From contig NMRA01000609.1 of NCBI GenBank assembly GCA_002633005.1, positions 1-46,880 of the forward strand: 46,880 nt of DNA, read 5' to 3'. The notes beneath the pieces were generated by a model. It saw nothing but the letters and a program-made list of their open reading frames with translations. It searched no databases and had not been told where the DNA came from. Numbering within the stretch: the first letter of the stretch is position 1; each line of letters opens with the position of its first letter. Below, one piece after another: positions 22,915 through 31,325 of the stretch. Origin of the DNA: Phoronis australis. Lineage: Eukaryota > Phoronida > Phoronidae. Position numbers and translations under genes: made by a program.

Positions 22915-23010
22915 CCCTACACTCGTCTAAGATTAATGACATGGGCAAAACCTCTTGGAAATTTCGTCAAGATGTTTTGCCCATGTCATAAACCTGAGAT
23001 TCGTGTAGGA
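22915..23010. repeat. Foldback hairpin of about 96 bp
   Basis: The arms at about 22915-22957 and 22968-23010 are imperfect reverse complements; the innermost 20 bp, GACATGGGCAAAACMTCTTG, match at all but one position. The outer parts keep CCTACAC and ATGACATGGG in both arms. The loop is about 10 nt. It abuts repeat C copy B and may be the end of one compound element. Confidence 0.75.
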
Positions 23011-23031
23011 TTCTCTATTACTTAAATTAGG

Positions 23032-23189
23032 ACGCGCAATAATCGCATGTTCAACGAACGGCATTGTACCGATATTTATACGCTGTGAAAAATATGACGC
23101 ACAATTTAATTAAAAACGACATTTTAATTCAGTAAAATTTATCTGTCATTACTCTCACTTGTAAATCGTCGATCTCCAATTTAAATGCT
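23032..23189 (-). repeat. Dispersed repeat C, copy B
   Basis: Reverse-complement counterpart of 18234-18394. It is separated by only about 20 bp from the foldback hairpin; copy A has no such hairpin. Confidence 0.75.
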
Positions 23190-23410
23190 GGTAACATGGC
23201 GTAGAGATTCTTTGATTTGGATATTATACCCAGTAACCAGTGGTAAACTACTTTAGCAGACAATACTTTATATTTTCAATTGGTTTTGGGTAAAATCAAA
23301 GCATTATTTTAACTTGGCCTTTCTTGAAAGGTCACAAACTCAGACCCGAGGCGAGTCGAGAAAGGTATGTGATGATCGATTCACTGCAATGTTTCAGTAT
23401 GTGGTATAAA

Positions 23411-23570
23411 TAGATTATTACATGTTATCAGCCGTTATCCCCCTTACATGTATCTAGAGCCCGAGTGGATTTTGGAGAATAATTGCCCGATGGGCGTTAT
23501 CCACTAGGCCGATAATTCTACAAAATCCACTCGGGCTCTAGATAAAATTTTTGACATGTAATAATCTACA
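23411..23570. repeat. Nested inverted repeat of about 160 bp
   Basis: The outer arms GATTATTACATGT and ACATGTAATAATC enclose a stronger inner pair, TCTAGAGCCCGAGTGGATTT and its reverse complement, which extends with one or two mismatches to GAATAATTG/CGATAATTC. The central loop is about 20 nt. The layout fits a foldback MITE. No coding content. Confidence 0.75.
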
Positions 23571-23831
23571 TGCATTCGTTTGTTTACTGTTGTTGCATAT
23601 TTTCGTTGTTGTTGACATTATTTATCATTATACAATTATTGATTTTAACAGAGTGCAATATGTTGATTTCCAGAACCCATCAATTTGATTATGAACGAGA
23701 TGGGGTTGAGCCTGCAGTGAATAGTTCAGCCTTTTGTGCAATAGGGTTATGGAGGGAACTATGTGCTTTGATAAGCATTCACCGAGTGATTCATATTTTA
23801 CAGTTAATTAAAAACTGAAAGCGCTCTGAGG
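23571..23831. other. Noncoding stretch
   Basis: A chance-length plus frame (82 codons, hydrophobic N-terminus) without acceptor/donor or domain support. Confidence 0.35.
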
Positions 23832-24176
23832 AGCGAAACTTGGCGAAATTAACCAAAAAAAAACACGTTCGAGAGGACGAGAAAAGACGACGACAGAGAT
23901 GATGACGAAGATGACAGCTATGACGACGATGGTGGCGATAATGGACAACCCTAGTTATGATATCATTCATATAACGAACGTAGAGGTCAGAAATCACTTA
24001 AGAAATAGGCTACAGTCTTCAGCGACACTTGGCGAAATTAACTGAAGAAAAGAGGACGTCGGAGATGTTGACGAAGATGACGAATATGATGATGGTGGTG
24101 GCCATGATGAAGAACATCATAACATTCATATGACGAATTTAAATGTCATAAATCATTAAGAAATAGGCTACAGTCT
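23832..24176 (+). repeat. Two-copy tandem duplication, GAC/GAT-rich
   Basis: The units 23832-24020 and about 24027-24176 both run ACTTGGCGAAATTAAC, a purine-rich middle of GACGA/GATGA triplets, CATTCATATRACGAA, and AAGAAATAGGCTACAGTCT. The second unit is about 40 bp shorter in the triplet section. The triplets would encode Asp/Glu/Gly-rich peptides, but stops interrupt each unit. ACTTGGCGAAAT also forms the palindrome at 25026-25051. Confidence 0.75.
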
Positions 24177-24558
24177 AGTTCAATAGAAGCTAAACAACCT
24201 GAATGCAGCAAGAGCGCTCAACAAAGGAGCAGCGTTATCACAAAATCTCAAATAACTCGAAAAGTAGACGTTGTAGAGAAAAATGGAAAGCATCTTCTGA
24301 AAGCCCGTTCAAAATTCTATCTAAACTGATGGTATCGTTTAATTCCGTAAATTTTTCGAAAAAATTAAATTTTGAGTTTTTTTTTAAGAAATTCAAAGTC
24401 AAATAACTCGAAAACGGTAAGTCTGAGAAAAAAATTGTTACAGGCCATTTGAAAGAATATACTTCAAAGAATCCACATGCAAAAAAATCACGTCTTTTCC
24501 TCTTCCCGTTTAAAATCGCACTCCAGCACGACTGAAAATGGGTCAACATGCGCCAGAT
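24177..24558. other. Noncoding stretch
   Basis: Low-complexity A/T runs with TCAAATAACTCGAAAA repeated at about 24245 and 24401. No gene supported. Confidence 0.35.
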
Positions 24559-24933
24559 CCGCCATCTTGAAAGCAACTTCCGGTTTTTTGGTTTTGTATA
24601 ATAGCATGTTATAAGAAACTAATACCTGTCAAAATTCGAAGGAATTGGTTCGATAATGCGCCCTCTACAGGAGAAAACGTTTTTAGGCCAAAATCGAGGT
24701 GCGCATGCGCGATCGCCGATATTTCCGCCATCTTTAACTGGAAGTAAACAATTTCCGGCACACTTGTAGCAAACTTCCGGTCCATTTACTGTGCCGATTC
24801 TTAGCCTTTTACGTAAAAAACTGTAGCCTGCAGAAGCATTTGAACCTTTAAATGGAAACAAAATGGCCGCCACAGCCGCCATCTTGGATCCGATTTTGAA
24901 GAAAAACAATATGCTTCCAGTACTTCCGGAAGT
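24559..24933 (-). promoter_or_regulatory. Threefold ETS + YY1-like motif cluster
   Basis: CCGCCATCTT (reverse complement AAGATGGCGG, the YY1 consensus) occurs exactly at 24559-24568, 24725-24734 and 24876-24885. ACTTCCGG (ETS/GABP consensus) occurs at 24576-24583, 24773-24780 and 24922-24929, the last within the palindrome ACTTCCGGAAGT. Each YY1-like site is followed by an ETS site 9-40 bp away. In animals these two motifs typify TATA-less housekeeping promoters. On the minus strand a 97-codon frame opens at the third motif (ATGGCGGCTGTGG) but has no known domain. A promoter or a promoter-derived repeat are both possible. Confidence 0.45.
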
Positions 24934-25025
24934 ACGTGTTATGTGTAAATTTCGTGATGTTCAAACGAAAATTGCGACCTGTATCATGCGAACAAACAAA
25001 AAAAAACTTAGTGGAAGAGCAACAT

Positions 25026-25051
25026 ACTTGGCGAAATTTATTTCGCCAAGT
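25026..25051. repeat. Palindrome ACTTGGCGAAAT, 12-bp arms
   Basis: ACTTGGCGAAAT and its exact reverse complement are separated by 2 bp. The half-site is also the start of both tandem units at 23834 and 24028. Confidence 0.75.
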
Positions 25052-25156
25052 AATAATGTGATGGCAGAATCCAGATAAAAAGGCTTATGAGACTGTCGAC
25101 TTTGGTGACGTGCTCAGTGGTGGGGGAGTGTTAACTAATGCGTGCCTAGGGAACTA

Positions 25157-25420
25157 CATGCACGCACCCAGACTAAAATATAGGGGAGCTCGAATTCTTC
25201 GATACGTGGACCTTTTACTGAAGGAATTCAGCGAGGACAAACAAAAAACGGGCCGCTAAGTTCGTGCCTGCCAACCGTGCATCCGCGCCGAATTCCTGTA
25301 GACTTTGTGGACTTTTGTCTCGTTTACTCGGACTTTTTGTTTCACTGAGGCGGACCTTTTTGCCCAATTTGCCAAATTGGGGGGCTCGTTCGAGACCCCC
25401 CACCCCTGGGTGCGCCCATG
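25157..25420 (-). mobile_element. MITE family D, copy 2
   Basis: Inverted counterpart of 11824-12054. It is bounded by CATGCACGCACCCAG and CTGGGTGCGCCCATG, so the terminal inverted repeat is recognisable on both ends. It is about 30 bp longer than copy 1 because of extra sequence in the middle. Confidence 0.75.
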
Positions 25421-26374
25421 AACAAGAAGATCCCAGCGCCGATCTAGATGAAATCTCCATTGTTACGTCAAAATAATAAATGAAATTAAAACGGCGTTAC
25501 TGTGGCAGCGTCCAATCTTAGGAATTATGGAAATATTCACCGCTTGTATAATCTATCCAAATCCATCCCTCCCTTCCTCGCACCCTCCCTCCCTCCCTTC
25601 CACCCCCTCACTCCCTCTCGCAAACGCCTATGGTCTTGACAGTGCTTTTCCAAGCAAACCAGCCTGACAAACTACTTTTGACGAAAGCGAAAACTGCATA
25701 ATGGCGGTTCGTCGGTATCTAATATACATGTACCTACTGTAATCAAGCGTTAATGTTGTGTAGCCCCCCTAACATGTGTAAATTTGGCTAATTTTGAAAC
25801 ATCATATCTCAGAAACCGATGATTATATTAATGTGAAACTTTCCAACACTACATGTATGCGTTATGCAATGTTTTCAAAGGAAACCAATTTTGAGTGAGG
25901 GATATTAAACAATACGACGTGTTCTATTTTTCAAAGATCAAACGTTGCACGAAATGAAATAAAATGTAGCATGGTTTTAAGAGATTTCTCTGTGAATGTA
26001 TGTCAAACAAAATTTGGTCATTTGTTGATACCATTGATTTGCTGTGAATAAAACTTTATTTGCCTTTGTAAATAATCAATTGAATACAGATTTCTCGGCG
26101 AGGCTCTGCATGATGTTTTAAAGATAATTTTGCACCTGCGAAAAAAATTGTCGAAACCACGCAAGTTTCAGTTAGATATCCCCATGACATATTGCGTGGT
26201 CGCACATCTTTTAACTCTTACGAGTGATTACGCATCCCAGGTATCTCGGAATGTGACCTTCAATATTGCCTCGCAGGTGCTCAGCACAACAAGAGTCTGG
26301 GGTGTGTTCTGTGGGCTAACGACACTTGAAAGTGAAGCTGAGTATACAGTAGCCCCACAGAGGTATCCCGGTGA
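25421..26374. other. Noncoding stretch with a C-rich tract
   Basis: It contains a polypyrimidine run (25563-25620). A 108-codon plus-strand frame starts at 26130 but has no recognisable domain and runs into the MITE at 26375. Confidence 0.4.
25583..25597 (-). other. Predicted G-quadruplex motif
   Basis: CCCTCCCTCCCTCCC on the plus strand gives four GGG runs with single-A loops on the minus strand, the most stable class of intramolecular quadruplex. It lies in a longer C/T tract with no assigned gene nearby. Confidence 0.6.
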
Positions 26375-26475
26375 TAAAAACCTAGCCAAAATCACGTGCT
26401 CTCATTACAAATGCACTACGATAAATCGAGGAATCTCGCGAGATCTTGCTTTTTAACAAGGTGAACCGAACTCGA
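26375..26475 (+). mobile_element. MITE family F, worn copy 3
   Basis: AAAACCTAGCCAAAATCACGTG, CTCATTACAAATGCA and ATCTCGCGAGATCTTGCTTTTTAACAAGGT follow the interior of 19259-19410 in order. The terminal repeats are mostly lost. It is an older copy than the other two. Confidence 0.65.
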
Positions 26476-27892
26476 CCCTGATGTGATCACGTGTTTTGCT
26501 TGAAGTCCAGGAAGGAACTTGAAGTACAGAGTACGGACGGCATCCCATGCTGAGTAATGTAAAGAGGCACCGTACAGTTTTCATCGGGTTTTGGTTGGCA
26601 GTGCACACGTCATTAGATTTTGCCACCAGTTCCTCTACTCTGTCAACAACTCTATGAACATAATGAAACGTTGTCGTTGAGCCGTTTCATATCGACAGCG
26701 ATGCGAACAACCCCAGTTCTGTCTCATGGTTTGGCCTTTTCACTTCCACCGAAAATAGGAAGCAAGACCCCCAAAGAGGTTGCCAAAACGAAAATGTAGT
26801 TTTCAGTCCCAAACCACCACTTCCCTACCTTTGCTTGACACGAGATTAAACTAGATTTTTTTTAAATTAAACTTACTACAGATTCGACAAATGTGGTCCA
26901 ATTGTGCTGAAATCCAATCGTAATTTTGGCAATTATTTGGTTGTTCGAGGGTTACATGTACATGAAATCGCACCAGGTTCCTTCGTCGCTGAGCTGCAAT
27001 GCAACAATGCTACGGGGGGGGTGCCATTTTGAAGAAAATTATATCTACAACTGAACTAGTGTATCAATCTACCCACAGAATTCTATTTTCGTTTCGCATG
27101 GATAATGAAAATCGCGGCAACTTTTCTGCGTTTCATGTTGACGGACAACCAGGCTTTTTTGATTGTGAGAGTTCAGTTCAAATCCATTTAAGGGATAATC
27201 GCACTGACCTGAGCCAATATTATTTGACATTTTACTGCATTAAGTATTTTAGATTGCATGCAAGTTTAAGAGGCAAAATATGAAAGATTGTTTCTGTGTC
27301 AACTTCTTTCCCTACATGTATTGCAAGTTAATATAGCAAATATCACGGTTAGCAAGAAGCAAGGTTTACGGTGTAGTATTAATTCCGTCTTTTTTGAGAT
27401 TTCTCTCGGTGTGATACACCAATTTTACCTTAGGTTGCGAAATAGGCGTTTGGTAATGACACTCTATGGATCTTTACATGACGTTTCAGAGAACTGAGAC
27501 GAAATGCAGAAGACTTACAGTACTCCTGAAAGCTTGTCACGGTAATAATGTTTCCGATCCGTAAAACATTGCCATTTCGGCCGCCATTACGCAATCCATT
27601 CAAAATATCCTCTTAGTATTAGTATTAATCTCATCTACATAAACCAACATGTACACGTAAATAGAAATTTACAACGTCGTTCTTCTAATTTTCAAAACCT
27701 TATACATGTACCTAACCGGCGCCTGACGGTCACACTCTGCACGCTCTTGGGGTGGAAAGTGCATGGCGTCCATTTAATTCAAAAGTATAGGCTCGCTTTT
27801 CCTTATAACATGGGCGGCGCAACATAGGTGGCTGGGGGCTATAGCTCCTACTTTTTCAGTGCTGCGCCACCCAAGGTCTACGGGCGGTGCAA
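26476..27892. other. Noncoding stretch
   Basis: Frames at 26999-27283 and 27288-27497 (94 and 69 codons, plus) show no domain. No splice-consistent gene seen. Confidence 0.35.
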
Positions 27893-28190
27893 CTTAAAAC
27901 TCAAGTTTTTTCAAGTATAAAACTGAAGTTTTCACAAATAAGCTTTAGTTTTAAGTAATAACTTAAGTTTTCATAAAAACTTAAGTTTTTCGTACTATCA
28001 AAACTCAGGTTTTTCTGATAACTTAAGTGTATCACATAACTTAAGTTTTTCGAATTTAAAATACTTAAGTTTTTATGATAGCTTAAGTTGATAAAAAATA
28101 ATTTCTTTGAATTTTAAAAACTTAAATTTCTTAAGTTTTTCAGAAAACTGAAGTTTTTCATGTATGGAAAACTTAAATTTTCTGAAAACT
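27893..28190. repeat. Degenerate AACTTAAGTTTTT array
   Basis: About a dozen copies of the palindrome AACTTAAGTT, with variants AACTGAAGTT, AACTCAAGTT and AACTTAAATT, are spaced 15-35 bp apart and often followed by TTTTC. Both strands read nearly alike. Two further copies lie at 30997-31033, just beyond the hydrolase stop codon. It is noncoding. Confidence 0.8.
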
Positions 28191-28914
28191 CTGACATCTG
28201 TATGTGATCCAAATTTACGTTTTCAAGTTTTGAAAAATTGAATATTGTGAAATTTTATTTTTTGTTCGAAGTTTTCCCAATTTTTCCAGAAAAATATTTC
28301 TTGTTTGTTTATGCAAAACCCATTATTTTATTAAAATGTTGGCCTGAATGTTTCCTTTAAGATTTATATAGATACAAACCGTAAAACGACGAACGTTTAA
28401 TCAGTTCACAGAACTAACTGCAGGTCTTCGTAAATTTAAATGTAGACGAACATCCGGTGACAAATAGCAGTATAAATGCATTGCAATGTCCAACCCATGA
28501 GACACTTACCTGATCAGTACAATGTCATCAACATAGTTTACACAATTTTTAACAAAACGTAGTTTTCGTGCAAGTTTCCTTTGTGTTGAGTTGTATTCGT
28601 AAGGCAGTGTCCATCGGAAGTCAACTGTTTGAATTTTATAACCGATCCGGTCAGCTTCGAAGAAAAGGATGTTTATCGGCTAGCCCACGACAATAAAGTT
28701 TATATAACAACTTGCAGAGCCTAGAAGAAGACATTTCAGGAGTTGTGGAAGTCAGGTTAGTGACAGAGAGCGGTCTAAAATCGATTGGCCACAATCGGTG
28801 CTGCGATTGATAGTCAAGTTCAGTTGTTAATTGACCTATCGCAAGCTCCGCACCCTTGAGTAATGACGACAAACAAACAAGTTTTACCCGGCAACGTGTT
28901 GTTTGTCGGGTAAA

Positions 28915-28934
28915 ATGGCGGCTTGGAAACAAAG
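28915..28934 (+). CDS. Possible first coding exon, weak
   Basis: ATGGCGGCTTGGAAACAAAG followed by GTGTGT would be a short start exon (MAAWKQ) with a donor. It does not join in frame to the candidate exons downstream (29305, 29677, 30321), so it is only a possibility. Confidence 0.15.
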
Positions 28935-29304
28935 GTGTGTCAAGAATGATGCGTTCTGATTAGTCAGTTAAGCCGTCAATCAAAGTCCTGGCGAAAGGCC
29001 AATTGTCAGCCGCTCAAGCTGTCACATACCAACATGGACTGTAATCTGTAGGTGGATTATCTAATCTTATTATTCTAACTCGTAACATACTGCCTGAGGT
29101 CCATGAGAACGCTAGTACTCTATTATATTTCTGAGGTCTTCTGAAGTTGTGTCAGTGAGCATCAATGCAAGGGTTGGGGGCTCCTAAGGCAAAATGTAAC
29201 CATTTCGCAAGTTAGGTGTATTGGCATTGATTGTGTGTGCTTAGGTCTCTGCGTTCGTAGTAATTCTTGGTAGCTCCTGTTTTTGAAATCGCATTTCATT
29301 ACAG

Positions 29305-29358
29305 GTCAACAATTTGCAAGTATCACTTGCCTGGTTCTCAGAATTAGGAATCACCAAT
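29305..29358 (+). CDS. Possible internal exon, unassigned
   Basis: An acceptor TTTCATTACAG precedes a frame reading VNNLQVSLAWFSELGITN, and a GTAACT donor follows. The phase is 0 at both ends. No homologue is recognised, and chance cannot be excluded for so short a piece. Confidence 0.2.
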
Positions 29359-29676
29359 GTAACTATTTTATTGATCTGGATAACTTTTTTGTCATTTAGT
29401 TTTGATTGCCTAATTTGACCGATTGCTTAGGCTTGTAGGGATGATCTAGATTAATGAATACGAAAGGGCATCCACTACTAGTACCCAAATTGGCGTACCC
29501 CCGGAATAGGTCACAATGTACTCAAGTGAACTCTCACCAGTCAACACGTTAGCTATTGTTATGCATAGTAAAACTTATATAACTCCTATCTAATTGAACC
29601 AATTATTCAACGCAAATAAATAAAATCTGCCTGATGTGACTGAGAGGCTGGGTACATGATTTTGAATTTTTACCAG

Positions 29677-29853
29677 GCTGCTGTGGAATACTTAAATGTC
29701 CTAGAAGTTTGCGATATTCAGACAGAAAATTTTCATATGCAATACAAGTTCAACTGGTTTTATTACAATCAAATCTTTCAGCGACATGGTGAAGGTGTTA
29801 GTTTATCTGGGTGCAACTTGATCAAGGCGCGAGTTGAGTTGAAGATGGACTGA
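29677..29853 (+). CDS. Possible terminal exon, unassigned
   Basis: After the acceptor TTTTTACCAG the frame reads AAVEYLNVLEVCDIQTENFH and continues for 58 residues to a TGA at 29851. The composition looks protein-like (aromatic and acidic clusters YKFNWFYYNQ) and the phase could join the exon at 29305. No family is recognised. A hAT MITE lies about 230 bp downstream. Confidence 0.25.
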   Translation, partial: AAVEYLNVLEVCDIQTENFHMQYKFNWFYYNQIFQRHGEGVSLSGCNLIKARVELKMD

Positions 29854-30079
29854 CTAATATTCTCCCCATGATCAGGAAGGACGTATTCTTTTCCCACAAA
29901 AAACATGCTTGGAACCTCAATTTAATATCTTTGCAAATGTCAGCCAGTAAAGTGATTGGTATCAGTACAGGTTATAGTAATTTTTATTTTTACTGTACAA
30001 GAGATAAAAATGTTATTTTTATTGTAAACAATGATGGTTACGTAAGACGTACCCCTCGTGAAGACCATGCCAGTATCTT

Positions 30080-30220
30080 CAAGAGCGGATTCAGAAAAGT
30101 GCCAAGGGGGCCATGGCCCCGGCCTCCCTAAAATTCTGCCAGATACCATTTGGCAGTTGAAAGGGTGTGAATGTGTGACGGGCAAAGTCCTGGTTACTCA
30201 AAATCCTGGATCTGCCTCTG
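30080..30220 (+). mobile_element. hAT-like MITE with exact 5-bp target duplication
   Basis: A 141-bp element beginning CAAGAGCGGATTCAG and ending CTGGATCTGCCTCTG, flanked on both sides by ATCTT (30075-30079 and 30221-30225). Internal phrases CCAAGGGGGCCATGGCCCC, ACCATTTGG and CGGGCAAAGTCCTGG are shared with the inverted member at 39234-39394. The clean 5-bp duplication is the best evidence in the window for the insertion mode of this family. Confidence 0.85.
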
Positions 30221-30320
30221 ATCTTTACATGGATAACAGTCTCTGTAAATGGGTTATGTCTGGATTCTTAAGAAGGTTGTACATACTGTTATGTTTGCTA
30301 ATATCTCCTTATTGTTTCAG

Positions 30321-30426
30321 GTCTCCATTAACTTGGCGGAGTACTTGGAAGAAACAGATATGCAAACATACGCATCTAAACAATCACCACAGTGGTGGTA
30401 TTGGGCTGTCTACAACCACATGGCAG
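30321..30426 (+). CDS. Possible internal exon, unassigned
   Basis: The acceptor CTTATTGTTTCAG and a donor after ATGGCAG (GTAGAG) bound a 106-nt segment. One frame reads VSINLAEYLEETDMQ and then SKQSPQWWYWAVYNHMA, which has the look of real protein, though a second frame is also open. I do not recognise the family and cannot link it to a neighbour. It would be convergent with the hydrolase gene. Confidence 0.3.
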
Positions 30427-30862
30427 GTAGAGCTTCATGTGTTTCATTGTTTAGTTTATATCAGTGCTGCTTTAAGGTTTGAATTTGAAACAAAATGAAA
30501 AATAGTTTGCTCTAGATTGTGATACCATGGTAGGTTACCATCTGCATATTTTGTACTCAATTTGTGTAGTATAAATTTGTTTTGAATGTCGTAAGTCCAG
30601 GCTTAAAACTTTATTCAAAACAACTAGAAAACTGACCGACTGCAGTGCATGCTTAAAGTAAACTTGAACTTTTGTACTTGAATCCTGGAGAGTGATTGGT
30701 TAAGTTTTGAGTTTGAAGACTATTTTCTAGGCTTTGTATATAAGTCAGTAAGTGCATGCGACTTTTGCAATTCAGTGCTATATCAACAGCAGGATAAATA
30801 TCCAGCGAGTTAACTTGTCTTATACTGATAGCTTTTACCCGTCTGTTATTAAATGTTGCTGT

Positions 30863-30868
30863 ATTTAT
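30863..30868 (-). terminator. Candidate poly(A) signal for the hydrolase gene
   Basis: TTTATT on the plus strand is AATAAA in the transcript sense, about 270 nt after the stop codon at 31135. It is the nearest canonical signal I see downstream. Confidence 0.4.
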
Positions 30869-31134
30869 TGCAGAGTGTTTCTTTAATAATCGTTGGATAA
30901 GGAAGACTACCCAGACAACACAACGTACGCACTTATAAACTGCAGCTCATGAATCCACGAATTCAGTTAACTGGTCTCAGAAACGTAAGTGTTTGCCAAA
31001 AACTTAAGTTTTCGTGAAGGAAAACTTAAGTTAATTTTTGTAAGGGCATGTATAATAACGAATATCCACACCAGCAAGGCGTAAGTAACCCAGTGTGCCA
31101 CAATTCATGCTGGTTACAGTAGACGCTACCACGC

Positions 31135-31325
31135 TCATTTCAACTGGTATTCCAGCTTCATGTACGTAGCTGGAACACGTGTTCTGTCGAGGATATACTC
31201 CAGAGTAGCGTTCCTGCCTAAGGCGGTGGATACAAGAAAAGCAGAGGTTAAGCCTGAGATGTACTCTTTGTATTCTTCAAGGTTTGGATGGTCTTTTGTC
31301 ATGCACACTTTGGTCAGATGGCAGG
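31135..31325 (-). CDS. Hydrolase exon 7: C-terminus and stop
   Basis: Acceptor TTTTTGTTCTTTCAG. It encodes CHLTKVCMTKDHPNLEEY to MKLEYQLK and a TGA at 31137-31135. The helix YISGLTSAFLVSTALGRN corresponds to the C-terminal helix of the family. It is separated from exon 6 by a 2.6-kb intron that carries Kolobok-like copy 2. Confidence 0.85.

Noticed and set aside
24619-24909. Minus-strand 97-codon frame beginning near the third YY1-like site as a real gene
   Set aside because: The start motif ATGGCGGC is part of the YY1-like consensus; the peptide has no recognisable domain and no donor site was convincing.
28651-28932. 93-codon minus-strand frame
   Set aside because: No domain; it overlaps the possible plus-strand start at 28915, and neither is well supported.
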